Origin: Gordius sp. MW1
Lineage: Eukaryota; Nematomorpha; Gordioida; Gordea; Gordiidae
NCBI GenBank assembly: GCA_964036665.1
Contig: OZ038526.1
Coordinates: forward strand, 21,204,001 to 21,268,000
Direction of reading: 5' to 3'
DNA length: 64,000 nt
Translations under genes and position numbers: made by a program
In this document: positions 54,903-64,000 of the stretch, in pieces
Layout of the letters: every line of letters starts with the position of its first letter
Position numbering within the stretch: position 1 is the first letter of the stretch
The notes under the pieces: generated by a model
What the model was told of the DNA's origin: nothing
What the model saw: only the letters and a program-made list of their open reading frames with translations
Databases searched by the model: none

Positions 54903-56204
54903 AACATTTCAAATTTAGTTATATATTGATCTATACCGTACGGAGCCACACTTAATAGAAATATGTGGGAGCATGGAACAAGATTTGTTATTTAAATCTG
55001 TTTTTTTCTGCGATTTTGACCCCGATTCATTTTAATTAATATATGTGTATATAAAGGAATTTTATATACACCAGTAACTCACTTTGTTCTCGCATACATA
55101 TTACTTTATCCCGAAATTGGTGACCCCGCATTTCGGGGGAGCCGTTTTTTCCCCTCCCTCTAGAATACGCCCTTAAGCAACGGCGTCTTGTTTTTGTGTG
55201 TGTTAAAATTATGAAATTTAGATATTGGGCACTCCTTAGTCAATCTGGCAGCCAATACAAATATTGTAAAGACACGATCGAGCCGAACAACCAAACACGT
55301 CAACTTCTAAATATCGAAATCTGCGTGTCCGACTGCTATGCCTTCCTATCTGATTACTACTACGACAAAAAGACCTTGATGCCCTGCTACATCTCTACAT
55401 AGACAACAACAAAGTCTGCCGAACGCCCAACCACTGCTGCCCAACCACTGCTCTTCGCATGGCCCTAATCGAAAAACCCATCTCAACATCAACACCACAT
55501 GGCCTCTTGCAACGAGCAAAGACTACGTTCGACAAAAACAATAACACCTACTACCAACGTTCTCACCACCGCTTACCGGTTTAGTTGATGGACGACTGCG
55601 ATTCCAATATAGATACCTCTGCCCGAGGCATGTAACTTATTAATATATTGGATAGCACCACAACGACACACACACAACTCACACCTCGGCCACTTCACTA
55701 ACAACCATGGTAGGCGGTAGAAAACTGGCTAGTATTACGATCATCCCTTACACATACTTTAAAACTGGCTAGTATTACGAACATCCCTTACACATACTTT
55801 AAACTGGCTAGTATTACGATCATCCCTTACACATACTTTAAACTGGCTAGTATTACGAACATCCCTTACACATACTTTAAACTGGCTAGTATTACGAACA
55901 TCCCTTACACATACTTTACATCAATTAAGAAATTTTTCAATTTTATATAACGCTCCACTTCTACGAAGGAGACTATTTGTTGCGTTCATTGTCTTAATTG
56001 ATTTAATTGACCACCAAGCATACCTCAAGGTATCACCACTATATATAATTGATTTGTTTATACCTCGCGGAGGCAACACTAAACTTAATTGATTTTAATT
56101 AATATATGTGTATATTTTATATACACCAGAACTCCCTTTTTGTTCTCGCATACAATTTACTTTAATTGGATATTTAATAAAGTACTTATTTCTTTATCCC
56201 GAAA
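54903..56204 (+). mobile_element. Small LTR-element relic (PBS and LTR pieces)
   Basis: TTTTAATTAATATATGTGTATAT...TTTATATACACCAG...TTGTTCTCGCATACA...CTTTATCCCGAAA occurs at 55031-55116 and again at 56090-56204, fitting two LTR 3' parts. The first is followed by TTGGTGACCCCGCA, a good primer-binding-site pattern of arthropod gypsy/BEL elements. The interior (about 55117-56085) holds short, broken, unrecognised frames and a tandem repeat, so most coding DNA is lost. The segment 54903-55010, also found inverted at 29570-29705, may be the rest of the 5' LTR. Confidence 0.65.
55721..55918 (+). repeat. Five-copy 39-40-bp tandem repeat
   Basis: AAACTGGCTAGTATTACGA, then (T/A)CATCCCTTACACATACTTT, is repeated five times head to tail with almost no divergence apart from the alternating T/A. 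There are no spacers, so it is a young minisatellite inside the LTR-element relic. Confidence 0.9.
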
Positions 56205-56279
56205 GTCTCATATACAATTATCCTTATTGGTATGTGATTATAAAATAAACTAGATTGATGAGCTCTAATAAGGGCCAGT

Positions 56280-56510
56280 TGTAGTATGCTTATACTATTA
56301 TGCTTGAATATTTATTAAAGAGTAATTTGCGATGTAATCCCGAATATAGCTTAGGAATATTTATGATGTGCGATGAGATGTGTTTAATTTTGTAGATGAG
56401 CGCGACACTATGCTTCAGAAAAATAAAATTATCGAATGAGTTCAACGAATAAATACAAATAAACAGAAACAGGTCACACCACATTACTCTCGTCCTAAAG
56501 TGGGTGTCAG
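56280..56510 (-). repeat. Gypsy 3' LTR
   Basis: 231 bp, TG...CA on either strand. On the minus strand it begins TGACACCCACTTTAGG, and the TGA is also the stop codon of the polyprotein. Less diverged than the 5' LTR. Confidence 0.75.
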
Positions 56511-59500
56511 GTAAATTCGGAAAGCTTCATTGGCCAGTGAACTCTCCGATCTCTTTTGATAGTATCTTTGTCTCTGGTGGGAATGATGATGAATATGCGT
56601 TCGAATGAGGGGCCAAATGTGACAAACTTGTCGAGTAAAACAGCTTCGGTTTTACCAGTTTGTGGGCGAGTTGATGAAACTAAATCTAAATCTGGCTTAA
56701 GCTTGCTTTTCTTTTCCACTATGTAATATATGGTGTCTATTAAGCATTTTAAAGGGTCCATTGTACGCGATGTACAGCCCTTTTCGGGATTTGTCGATCC
56801 GTATAAAAACAAAGTTACATGTTTTCAAGAATGTTGTTAGTTTAGGAGGGGTAACCTACGAGGGAGATATTTGGGGACGTCAAACTTTTCTTTTGATTGT
56901 TAGAAAAACTCTTCTGAAAGACGCAACGTTGTTCCGTAAACTAGTTCAGTCGCTCTACAGCCAACATCTTCTTTAAAAGTCAACCTTGTTCCTAACATGA
57001 CCAGAACAACTAGTTAGTTCCATTTTGTCATATCGGCATTAAATTTTAGAGCCGCCTTTACCCGCCCGTGGATACGTTCGATCATACCGTTAGATTGTGG
57101 ATGCTAAAATGTAGTTCTATTGTAATGAAAACACAATAGACGTGCTAGCTTGGAAAATGATTTCTAGACTCAAATTGTACCCCCCCCCCCACTATTTGTA
57201 TAATGATTGCTGCAACTCCGTAATTTGATATCAAATGTTTGATAAGCCATGAGCCACGTGTTCTGCGGTGAAAGAAATCGCAACTGCAATTGTTCAAGGA
57301 ATGAATCTATCGATAGATGTCAACAAGAGGTATATCTATTTGAAGGTAAGGGCCGACTAAATCGAGATGAACATGACTGAAATGTGCCTCGGGATTAGCA
57401 AAAACTGCCAGCGATTGTAATAGTGTGTTTAATGACTTCACATTTTTGACATAGAAAGCATTGCTTTGCCCATAACCGCACGTCTTTATTCATTGGCCAC
57501 ATCAATCGTTACGCCAAATGCTTAAGGGTTGCGCAACTCTTCGTGTCAAAGAGGTAGCGGGTATGGCAGAAGAGGTATCACAGTAATCAATAAATCCGGA
57601 CCTTGTTTGGGAAATCGAAAATTTAAGCGACGAAAGTTATTCGGGGTTGTAAAACTCTGAACCTTAAGATTTAGCTATATGCTCAGTGGATAAACTTTCA
57701 AATCGACTACTTATGCATAAGCGAAACAAGGTGTCGGCTACTATATTAGTATGGCCATTAATAAACCTAATATTGGTCGCGTATTGGTGTAATGTAATCT
57801 AGATGTCTAGTCTCTCAGGGAGTACTAGTCAGGTGTGGAACATAAGGCATAGGTTAACGGTTTATGACCAGTATACATTGTAAAGCCAGGACCTTCGAGC
57901 AGACGCCTAAATTGTTTTTTTGAGAAATAAATGGCCAGGAGCTATCGCCCAAAAGTAATGTAACGACATTATGTTTTTCAGTTTTTTTTAAATTCTAAAG
58001 GGCTAGTTTTGTCATACTTTGTTTAATTAAAAACAGCTTCAAAGGCTGAATGTAAGCGCCTGTTGTCAACGAAGGAGTGGCTCCTTCAACCAAAAGTGCT
58101 AATAATTAACGCGAGCCAGAGCAATTTTGCCTTTTAGAAAACATCTATTGTGCTTTTTGTCATAATTATCCATCCTCTTCAATCATCAAGTAATTTTGTT
58201 AGGGCTTTAAGGAATTGAGCACAGAGGGGTATAAAACGTGGGTAAAAATTTAACATTCCTTTAAACCTTCTATGTTGCGTCATAGATCTGGGAATAGATA
58301 TATTTTCTTTTCTTTAATTCAATGTGGATTAAACCGAGCGAAAGCCCCTTATGTCCCAGGAAGTTAACCCAAATTAACGTACAGTTTTAATCGCTGATAT
58401 TCGAAGAAAGTGGTTGGCCTGTTACTCATTAGAAAAACTTGCAACTAAAATAACATCAAATAAGCGAAAGTAAATGAGAATCTACGGAATATTTGGTCCA
58501 TGCATCGTTGAAACGTTTGTGCTTCCTGAACCAAAAGCATTTTCAAATATTTTAGTCCAAAATGTGTGGTTACCGTCATTTTATGAATATCCTCGGGATC
58601 AACCGAATGTAGATGATAAGCCTAACTATGTCATGTTTGCTAAATACCGTAACTACGGCCAAATTTAGAGAGAAATCATAGATATGGGGTGGATAGCCAT
58701 CCAATAACGTCTGATTGTTTAAGTGACGATAATCCCCACAAGAACTCCAATCATTCGGGGTCGTCTATGGAACCATGGGCAACGGAGAAGCTTAACTACT
58801 TTGTGATTGTCGGATAATTCTAAGCTCAATGTGCAAAATCTCCTTTTGCAATCTAGCTTCTTAACCGGTTAGGTTTATCGTAGGCCGCAGGACCCTTTGT
58901 AATTATATGATGTACAGGCTCTTGCACTTGATTTCTATCGAGTGGTTTTATAATCTTGGGGAATTCGTTAATTAAATTTTTCTATTTATCCATTGGCGTT
59001 TATGTGAGGACCTGAATGTTTCCGCTGTCGTTGATGTGGGCCTGCCGTTTGATAGTAGTGCTGCATGGGGGTCTATGAGCCTCTTCCTTCTTAAATCTAC
59101 CGTAAAATAAAATCTGGAGGTCTGCATAAAATAGGAGTTTTGACGTCTGCAATCGGGAAAACTCATCTGAAAAGCCGAGATAAGGTGATAAGAGAATTTG
59201 AATGTAAATGCAGCTGTTGTTGGCCGCTTGTAATTTAAAGCGTTCGAGTTTAGGGTTCTGGGTATTATTAAAGGGATCGACGCTAATGTCCGTGTCGGCA
59301 TCGAAGATCCAACAATGGCCGGAAATTGGTCATCTATGTAAAATAAGCGACTGGGATCTATATAACCGAGCTCGAGTGTCATCGCGTCTAAGCATTTGTA
59401 AACATGTAAAGGACTAGCGCTGTTTTTGAAATTTGATGGTACCAACATACATCACTCTCGTTAGTATTTTGAAGAGAGATGGGACGGCGAGGGAGTGTGA

Positions 59501-60050
59501 AAAATTTGGCGAGAGGGCGACCTTGAAGAATTTGTTCTCAACTTCAAAACATTTAACGATAACTTTTCCACCATCTCCATTAAACTTGCATTTCGCTATT
59601 GGTAGCTAAATTATTAACTGAAGATCTGGTTGGACTCCGCCAATATCCGCTGTTTCAGCTAACTTTGAAGCGCATTGATCTGCGGCGAATACAGCTAGGA
59701 TGTTGGTAAAATATAGGGGCACTTGCTAAGTCACTCTTTAAAATATCAATGTCTCGTATAATCCCCTAATAACTGCTTCATGTGACTTTGAGAGAATGAA
59801 CGATCTTCCAAATCAAACGTGTTTAAAAGATTTAGCTGTTGTGGATCTACAATGGAAGTTCGAAATATGATGGCCTGCTTGATTTTCTCGAAGTATTGAA
59901 CCTCTGTATAAACCTGTTGGGGTAATGCTTGGAGTACAAGAGCTAAATTACTTGCTGGACAGTCACTTCACCTAAACGGAAAAAAGTCTCGATTCTTACA
60001 AACCAAGACATGGAATTATCTAAGTCAAAATCGGGGAATTGTTCCTTAGT
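56507..60050 (-). pseudogene. Gypsy gag-pol relic
   Basis: Read from high to low coordinates on the minus strand. Gag lies at about 60050-59600. The protease-RT linker at 59448-58972 contains FYFTVDLRRKRLIDPHAAL (gypsy: LVD-R-RRLID). Reverse transcriptase, about 58900-58300, includes VDPEDIHKM and AQTFQRCMDQIF (consensus FGLxNAAQTFQRxMD). Integrase at about 57150-56800 includes HPQSNGMIERIHGRVKAALK and FKEDVGCRATELVYGTTLRL (consensus QSNGMVERxHRxLKAAL, AELVYGxxLRLPGEFF). The end is RDRRVHWPMKLSEFT. Many frameshifts and stops are present throughout, and no single domain is open over its full length. Confidence 0.82.
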
Positions 60051-60062
60051 CGGGGTCATCAG

Positions 60063-60320
60063 TGTAGTATCTTTAGCAACTATTTTGCTTCAATTTTCAT
60101 CAAAGTAGTATTTGCGATGTAATTCCGAACATAGCGTACAAAGAATTTATAAGATGTACGATGAGATGTGTTGAATTTTAAAAGTAAGGGAAAAAAGAAT
60201 AAGTCGCTTTTAGGCGCGACACGATGCTCTAGAAAAATGCAATTATAAAATTAATTCTAGGCGTGAATACAAGTAAACAAAACAGTCGCATTACACAATC
60301 GTTAAATATCTGTCCTCATC
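60063..60320 (-). repeat. Gypsy 5' LTR, diverged or truncated
   Basis: Homologous to 56280-56510 from TGTAGTAT to about CATTACACAATCG. The outer 30-40 bp are not recognisable, and an extra AAAGTAAGGGAAAAAAGAATAAG is present. Confidence 0.65.
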
Positions 60321-60457
60321 ATCATATGCTAAGAAAGTTAGATATGTAATTAACCAGATAAGTCTCTAATTACTTGCTCCTTGAAGAAAGTAGTTAGAGT
60401 GTACTTATTATTTAGTTTTGGGGCCCTTTTGCAGTCGGCTAATTATGTTGATTAGGG

Positions 60458-61018
60458 GAGACCGGGGACTAAATAACTATAAAAAATTGAATCACGTTTT
60501 AAAAAAATAAATGATGTTTCTATGATTTTTTTATTGAATATATTTCTATAGTCTATTTCTACTATAGGAAAAAAAATTGAGAAAAAGTGCTTATAGTTTT
60601 TTCATAAACTGAGTTTAAAAAAATCGAAAATCCTAGAAATTTTAAAAGTACCTGGGGCTAGTTATAGCCTTGTTCAGGGGATAGATTAACCCTGACGTTT
60701 TCACTTCTTATTAGTGTATGCTAACTCAAATCAATAAAAATGATTGCTCATTATAAAAAAAACATAGAAAATGCATATGTAATATGATTGCATTTTATAA
60801 AAAATGATTCAAGATGACAATCTGACATAATTACATTAAAGACAGATTCTACATTGAAAAAAAATTTTAGTCGTTTTTTAAAGTATAATTATGGTCTATT
60901 TCTATTTCAAATTACAATAAGTTGGATTATTAAACAAAATTTTTGTTTTGTAAATCTTGTCATTTGTAAGACCCAATGAATGACTAGAACTGGCCCCTCT
61001 CCGACTAGCCCCGACCTT
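60458..61018. mobile_element. Possible MITE with GGGGAGACCGGGG start
   Basis: Begins GGGGAGACCGGGGACTAAATAACTAT and ends CCCCTCTCCGACTAGCCCCGACC. The two ends are only weakly inverted-complementary, and GGGGCTAGTTATAGCC recurs at 60654. Low-confidence grouping with no coding. Confidence 0.3.
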
Positions 61019-61033
61019 TATTTTTATATACAA

Positions 61034-62134
61034 CTAGCTGACCCGGCAAACGTTGTTTTGCCATATTAAAAAAATTTAAAAAAAAAATTAAAACATTTAA
61101 ATAAGAAAATTTAAATCTACCAAAAAAAATTTTTAGGGGGGGGGCAGCCGAGGATTTCAATACAAAAACCCTTAAAAAATTAAAAAAAAATTATGTTTTG
61201 CCCCACCCCCTAATTAGCCAGGCAGGCGGGGGCAGGGGGCGCGGCTGCCCCCCCCCCCCCCTATTTGAACTTAACTCCAATTAATACAGATGCTTATTAG
61301 CAAATTTACACAAAAATAAAAGATCACTATGGAAATCGTCAAATCTAACACGATTTTCATACACGGATCAATGCCATCCAATTAGATTTTAACGCGTTTT
61401 CTTTTTAATATTTTATTTACCAATGTATTTTACCCATGTGATTATTAGAATAAACTACTATTTGTTTAAAAAAAAAATTGTTTTGGTAAAATAAAATTTA
61501 AATTACGGTTGCATTAAAATTTTTGGATAGTCGAGACCTTTTTTTTTTGCTCTCAGGAAATTTGTTGGGTAGTCAAGACCTTTTTTTTTTAATCTGCCCC
61601 CCCCTAATTCAAAACCTAGCTACGCCCATGGATATATCAACATTTATTGGCACTTTGTTAAAAGTATTTTCATTTTTCTCCTTGTTTAACGTGCAAAAAA
61701 TTACAAAATTAGATTTTTTAATTTATTTAGCCACGCAGGAGGGGGGGGGGGACACGAGCACGACCGTCCTATAATAATAATAATAATTGAAGCAAAAAAT
61801 GGCTTTGATAGTGCGTAAAAAGTTTTCATTTACCGCAACACATGCCTACTGCATTTATCACCAGACTACCTACACGATAGTAGATAGATAAGATACGCAG
61901 CAGTACGTGATGAGGGCAGGGCGTTTGATTGACGTGCGATACAACGTCAAAACGCATAAAACCCAATATCTCGAAAACTACTGGACCGATTTGGCTGGAA
62001 CATATCTTAAAACACGCTCCGGAGTGTGGGAAATAAACTGTGAAAATTTGAGCCAAATCGGTCTGGTAGTTTTCCAAAATTGGTGGCGCCATACATACAC
62101 ACATACATACATAGTTTCATTTTTATATATAAGA
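61034..62134 (-). mobile_element. Non-autonomous Helitron, 1.1 kb, minus strand
   Basis: The 3' end CTAGCTGACCCGGCAAACGTTGTTTTGCC (61034-61062) is the reverse complement of the 3' end of the Helitron at 25974-28251. The 5' end at 62134 reads TCTTATATATAAAAATG on the minus strand. The flanks are A (61033) and T (62135), as expected for AT-target insertion. No helicase remains. The interior has MITE scraps (61130-61270 and 61590-61632) and the CGAAAACTACTGGACCGATTTGG block often seen in such elements (from memory). Confidence 0.82.
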
Positions 62135-62151
62135 TTTATAATTTAACATGT

Positions 62152-63338
62152 TATATTGGGAATAAAAATTTAATCATTAGACGGTTTTTATATAAAGAAT
62201 ATCCCTTTATAAGATAAAATTTAAATTAGTCCAAAAGATATAGCCAAAAAAATTTGATGTGCAAAACACAAAATTTTGTCAAGGCTACTAACTCTGCTGA
62301 AACAGCCCGAGACATTTGTAAAGTATACGGAGAAGGTGTCATAGTTGAGTCTACAGCACAAAAATGGTTCGCAAAGTTCAAAAATGGCGATTTTGACATC
62401 GCTGACAAGCCCCGTAGCGGAAGACCCTCGGAATTCGACGAAGAGTGTCTCAGAGCACTTTTGAAGGAGGACGGTCGCCAAACAAGTGTGAATTGGTGGA
62501 AATAATGAAGTTCGATCAGAAAACCATCTTAAATCAACTTCATTCGATGGGATTTGCCGAAAAATTGGGATCTTAGATCCCTCACGAGCTTAACGAAAGT
62601 TACAAAGAAAATCGCCTTCAAATTGCTTCTCAACATCTCGCCCGTCATCGAGCAACCCGCGGTCATAAAGAGCGTTTTTTTACCGAATCGTCACGAGAGA
62701 TGAGAAATGGTGTTTGTAAGTAAATTTGAAGCAAAGAAAGGAGTGGGTGGCTCCTGGAGCGACTCTAAAGCCGAGGGTCAAGCCTGACCTCCATCCAAAA
62801 AAGACCATGATCTGCGTTTGGTGAGACTGGGAGGGCATTCTGCATTGGGAAATTCTGGAAAGGAACGCCACGGTCAACAAGGAGCTCTATATATCCCAGC
62901 TACACCGCGTGAATGAGGCTATTCGACTCAAAAGACCCCATCGACAAGGCCACATACTCCTTCACGACAACGCAAGGCCCTATGTTGCTCAAGTCGTAAA
63001 AGCCGCACTCCAAGAGCTCGATTGGGAGGTCCTTCAGCATCCACCAAATTCCGGACCTTGCACCGACGGATTATCATCTTTTCCGCTCTCTCTCGAACCA
63101 TATGAGGGGCGTCACCTTGGACAATTTAGAGGGCCATAAAAACTGGCTCAACAACTTCTTCGATACCAGACCGGTCGATTTTGGTGTAATGGAATCGAAA
63201 AATTGGTCAAAAGGTGGGAGGAGGTCGTAAACAGCAACGGCGAATATATTATTGAATAAGTTATTGTTATAACAATAAATAATCGTTAAATAAAAGACTT
63301 TGATAAAACCTCTACGAACTTTTTCTTCAACCTATATG
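62152..63338 (+). mobile_element. mariner transposon (D34D), decayed
   Basis: The right terminal repeat CTTTGATAAAACCTCTACGA, then ACTTTTTCTTCAACC, ends at a TA (about 63334-63336). The left end is degraded but alignable (ATTGGGAATAAAA...TTAGACGGTTTTTATATAAAG, 62154-62196). It inserted immediately beside the Helitron that ends at 62134. Confidence 0.8.
62254..63258 (+). pseudogene. mariner transposase, frameshifted
   Basis: Starts MCKTQNFVKATNSAETARDI on a Met in sequence context typical of mariner. The N-terminal HTH region has ESTAQKWFAKFKNGDFDIAD, then KPRSGRPSEFDEE, the linker GRPSE-x-D. Stops at about 62503 and later break the frame. FYRIVTRDEKWC (about 62678) contains the first catalytic Asp, LLHDNARPYVAQ (about 62953) the second, and PDLAPTDYHLF (about 63050, after a small shift) the third. 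The spacing is 34 residues between the second and third Asp, so D34D. It ends NGEYIIE near 63258. All three catalytic Asp codons survive but the protein is not translatable as one piece. Confidence 0.87.
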
Positions 63339-63425
63339 TCATGAACATGAAGTCAAGGGAAAGCCTTAAACATCCTTTATAGTCTTTTTGCGTACTTCTT
63401 GTAATTTTGTTTTTCTATATATTAC

Positions 63426-63630
63426 ATTTTGAGGTAAAATAGACCAAGGCCGGTGTGTCGGGAGTGATTAAATCGAAATCAACAGCTGACATCATTCAAA
63501 ATTACCGAGGCTTTTAAAATTTAAGTAATAAATGTATGCAACCATTTACTATAGACGATGATATTACGTTATGTCATCACAACCAAAATTTGAAATTATT
63601 TATTTATTACAAAATCGTCATTAATGCCTA
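63426..63630 (+). pseudogene. Diverged copy of the 23.2-kb exon
   Basis: Matches the reverse complement of 23205-23412 (TTTTGAGGTAAAA, GTGATTAAATCGAAATCAAC, AGCTGACATC, CATCACAACCAAAATTTGA). A stop appears soon after the start (TAG for CAA), several codons are lost, and the splice acceptor is ACAT instead of ACAG. Confidence 0.55.
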
Positions 63631-64000
63631 CGCACATCTTACCTCTTTAAATGTATTCAAGTCATATTACTATAATATTTAAATTGATATCATAATACAT
63701 TCTTAGAATTATATTCAATTGTGTTTCTCGTCCCTAAAGCATTGTAAAACTCTGAATCCTATCCATAAACAAATTTTAATCAATTCTAATTACATAAAAT
63801 ATCATAAATCGTCTTCAATTATAGAATTGTGTTTATTTTATATACATTTCCCAATAATAATCTGATAATTGTCATATTGTGGCTGGCAGTATCATTTCAA
63901 ATTTTTATATCCTAAAGGGGAGCTTTCGCAACCTATTTAATGTAAGACTCGGGAGTGTAAATTGGAACGGAGTAGAGATCCCAGAGTTAGATTATATTAT
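63631..64000. other. AT-rich end of window
   Basis: No gene or repeat recognised in the last 370 bases. Confidence 0.4.

Larger units (their letters stand above)
56280..60320 (-). mobile_element. Gypsy retrotransposon, full-length but decayed
   Basis: Direct repeats lie at 56280-56510 and 60063 to about 60320 (both start TGTAGTAT on the plus strand and share GCGATGTAAT(C/T)CCGAA and ATGAGATGTGTT). The left copy ends GGGTGTCA, so the LTR has TG...CA form. Between them the minus strand carries gag, protease, reverse transcriptase and integrase relics in gypsy order. TGATGACCCCGAC follows the 5' LTR on the minus strand, in the primer-binding position. Gag text such as FPDFDLDNSMSWFVRIETFF is typical of arthropod gypsy elements. 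Confidence 0.85.

Noticed and set aside
55721..55918. Five repeats of about 39 bp resembling CRISPR
   Set aside because: Head-to-tail units without spacers inside an LTR-element relic; no cas genes.

Overview
The window looks like nuclear DNA of an AT-rich, transposon-loaded invertebrate, most likely an arthropod. The evidence is spliced genes with GT-AG introns, no operons, Helitrons with the CTAG/GGGTCAGCTAG end that is common in insects, a D34D mariner, many hAT elements, and arthropod-type gypsy elements. The species cannot be named from sequence alone.

Layout. About 0.6-4.3 kb holds a foldback-like G/C-run minisatellite element, a poly(A)-tailed 5'-truncated LINE fragment, and a rearranged gypsy element with one LTR inverted. 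Fragments follow: a BED zinc finger (4.5 kb) and an RluA/RluD-type pseudouridine synthase piece (6.5 kb). A 3.7 kb hAT transposon (7.77-11.49 kb) is interrupted by a 1.5 kb foldback element made of inverted TGCTAAGTATTT arrays. From 12 to 16.7 kb there are inverted-repeat elements, a TRIM-like direct repeat around a tRNA 3' half, and a dispersed repeat. A C2H2 zinc-finger gene lies on the minus strand at 17.3-17.8 kb. From 19 to 34 kb the DNA is mostly mobile-element relics: Helitron with helicase, RTE-like LINE tail, Harbinger-like element, and MITEs.

The real gene island is 36.3-49.3 kb. It holds TSG101 (ESCRT-I, 10 exons, 384 aa), an MPHOSPH6 homologue (exosome cofactor, 5 exons, with introns of only 33-38 bp), a secreted C-type-lectin-domain protein with a long acidic/Pro-rich tail (5 exons, 448 aa), and TIMM10 (mitochondrial chaperone, minus strand, 2 exons). 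I derived the exon models by eye from splice sites, reading phase and family similarity. Two nested hAT elements, a tRNA-like SINE head and a long inverted repeat sit between TSG101 and MPHOSPH6. The four genes are unrelated in function, so this is ordinary eukaryotic neighbourhood rather than a pathway cluster.

From 52 kb to the end mobile elements dominate again: a hAT-like element with a perfect 8-bp target duplication, a small LTR-element relic with a five-copy 39-bp tandem repeat, a decayed full-length minus-strand gypsy element, a minus-strand non-autonomous Helitron and a broken mariner. I found no convincing new defence or metabolic system. The most unusual signals are the ultra-short introns, the inverted-array insertion, the mature-tRNA-like segment between direct repeats, and the gypsy copy that keeps one open frame after losing its reverse transcriptase.
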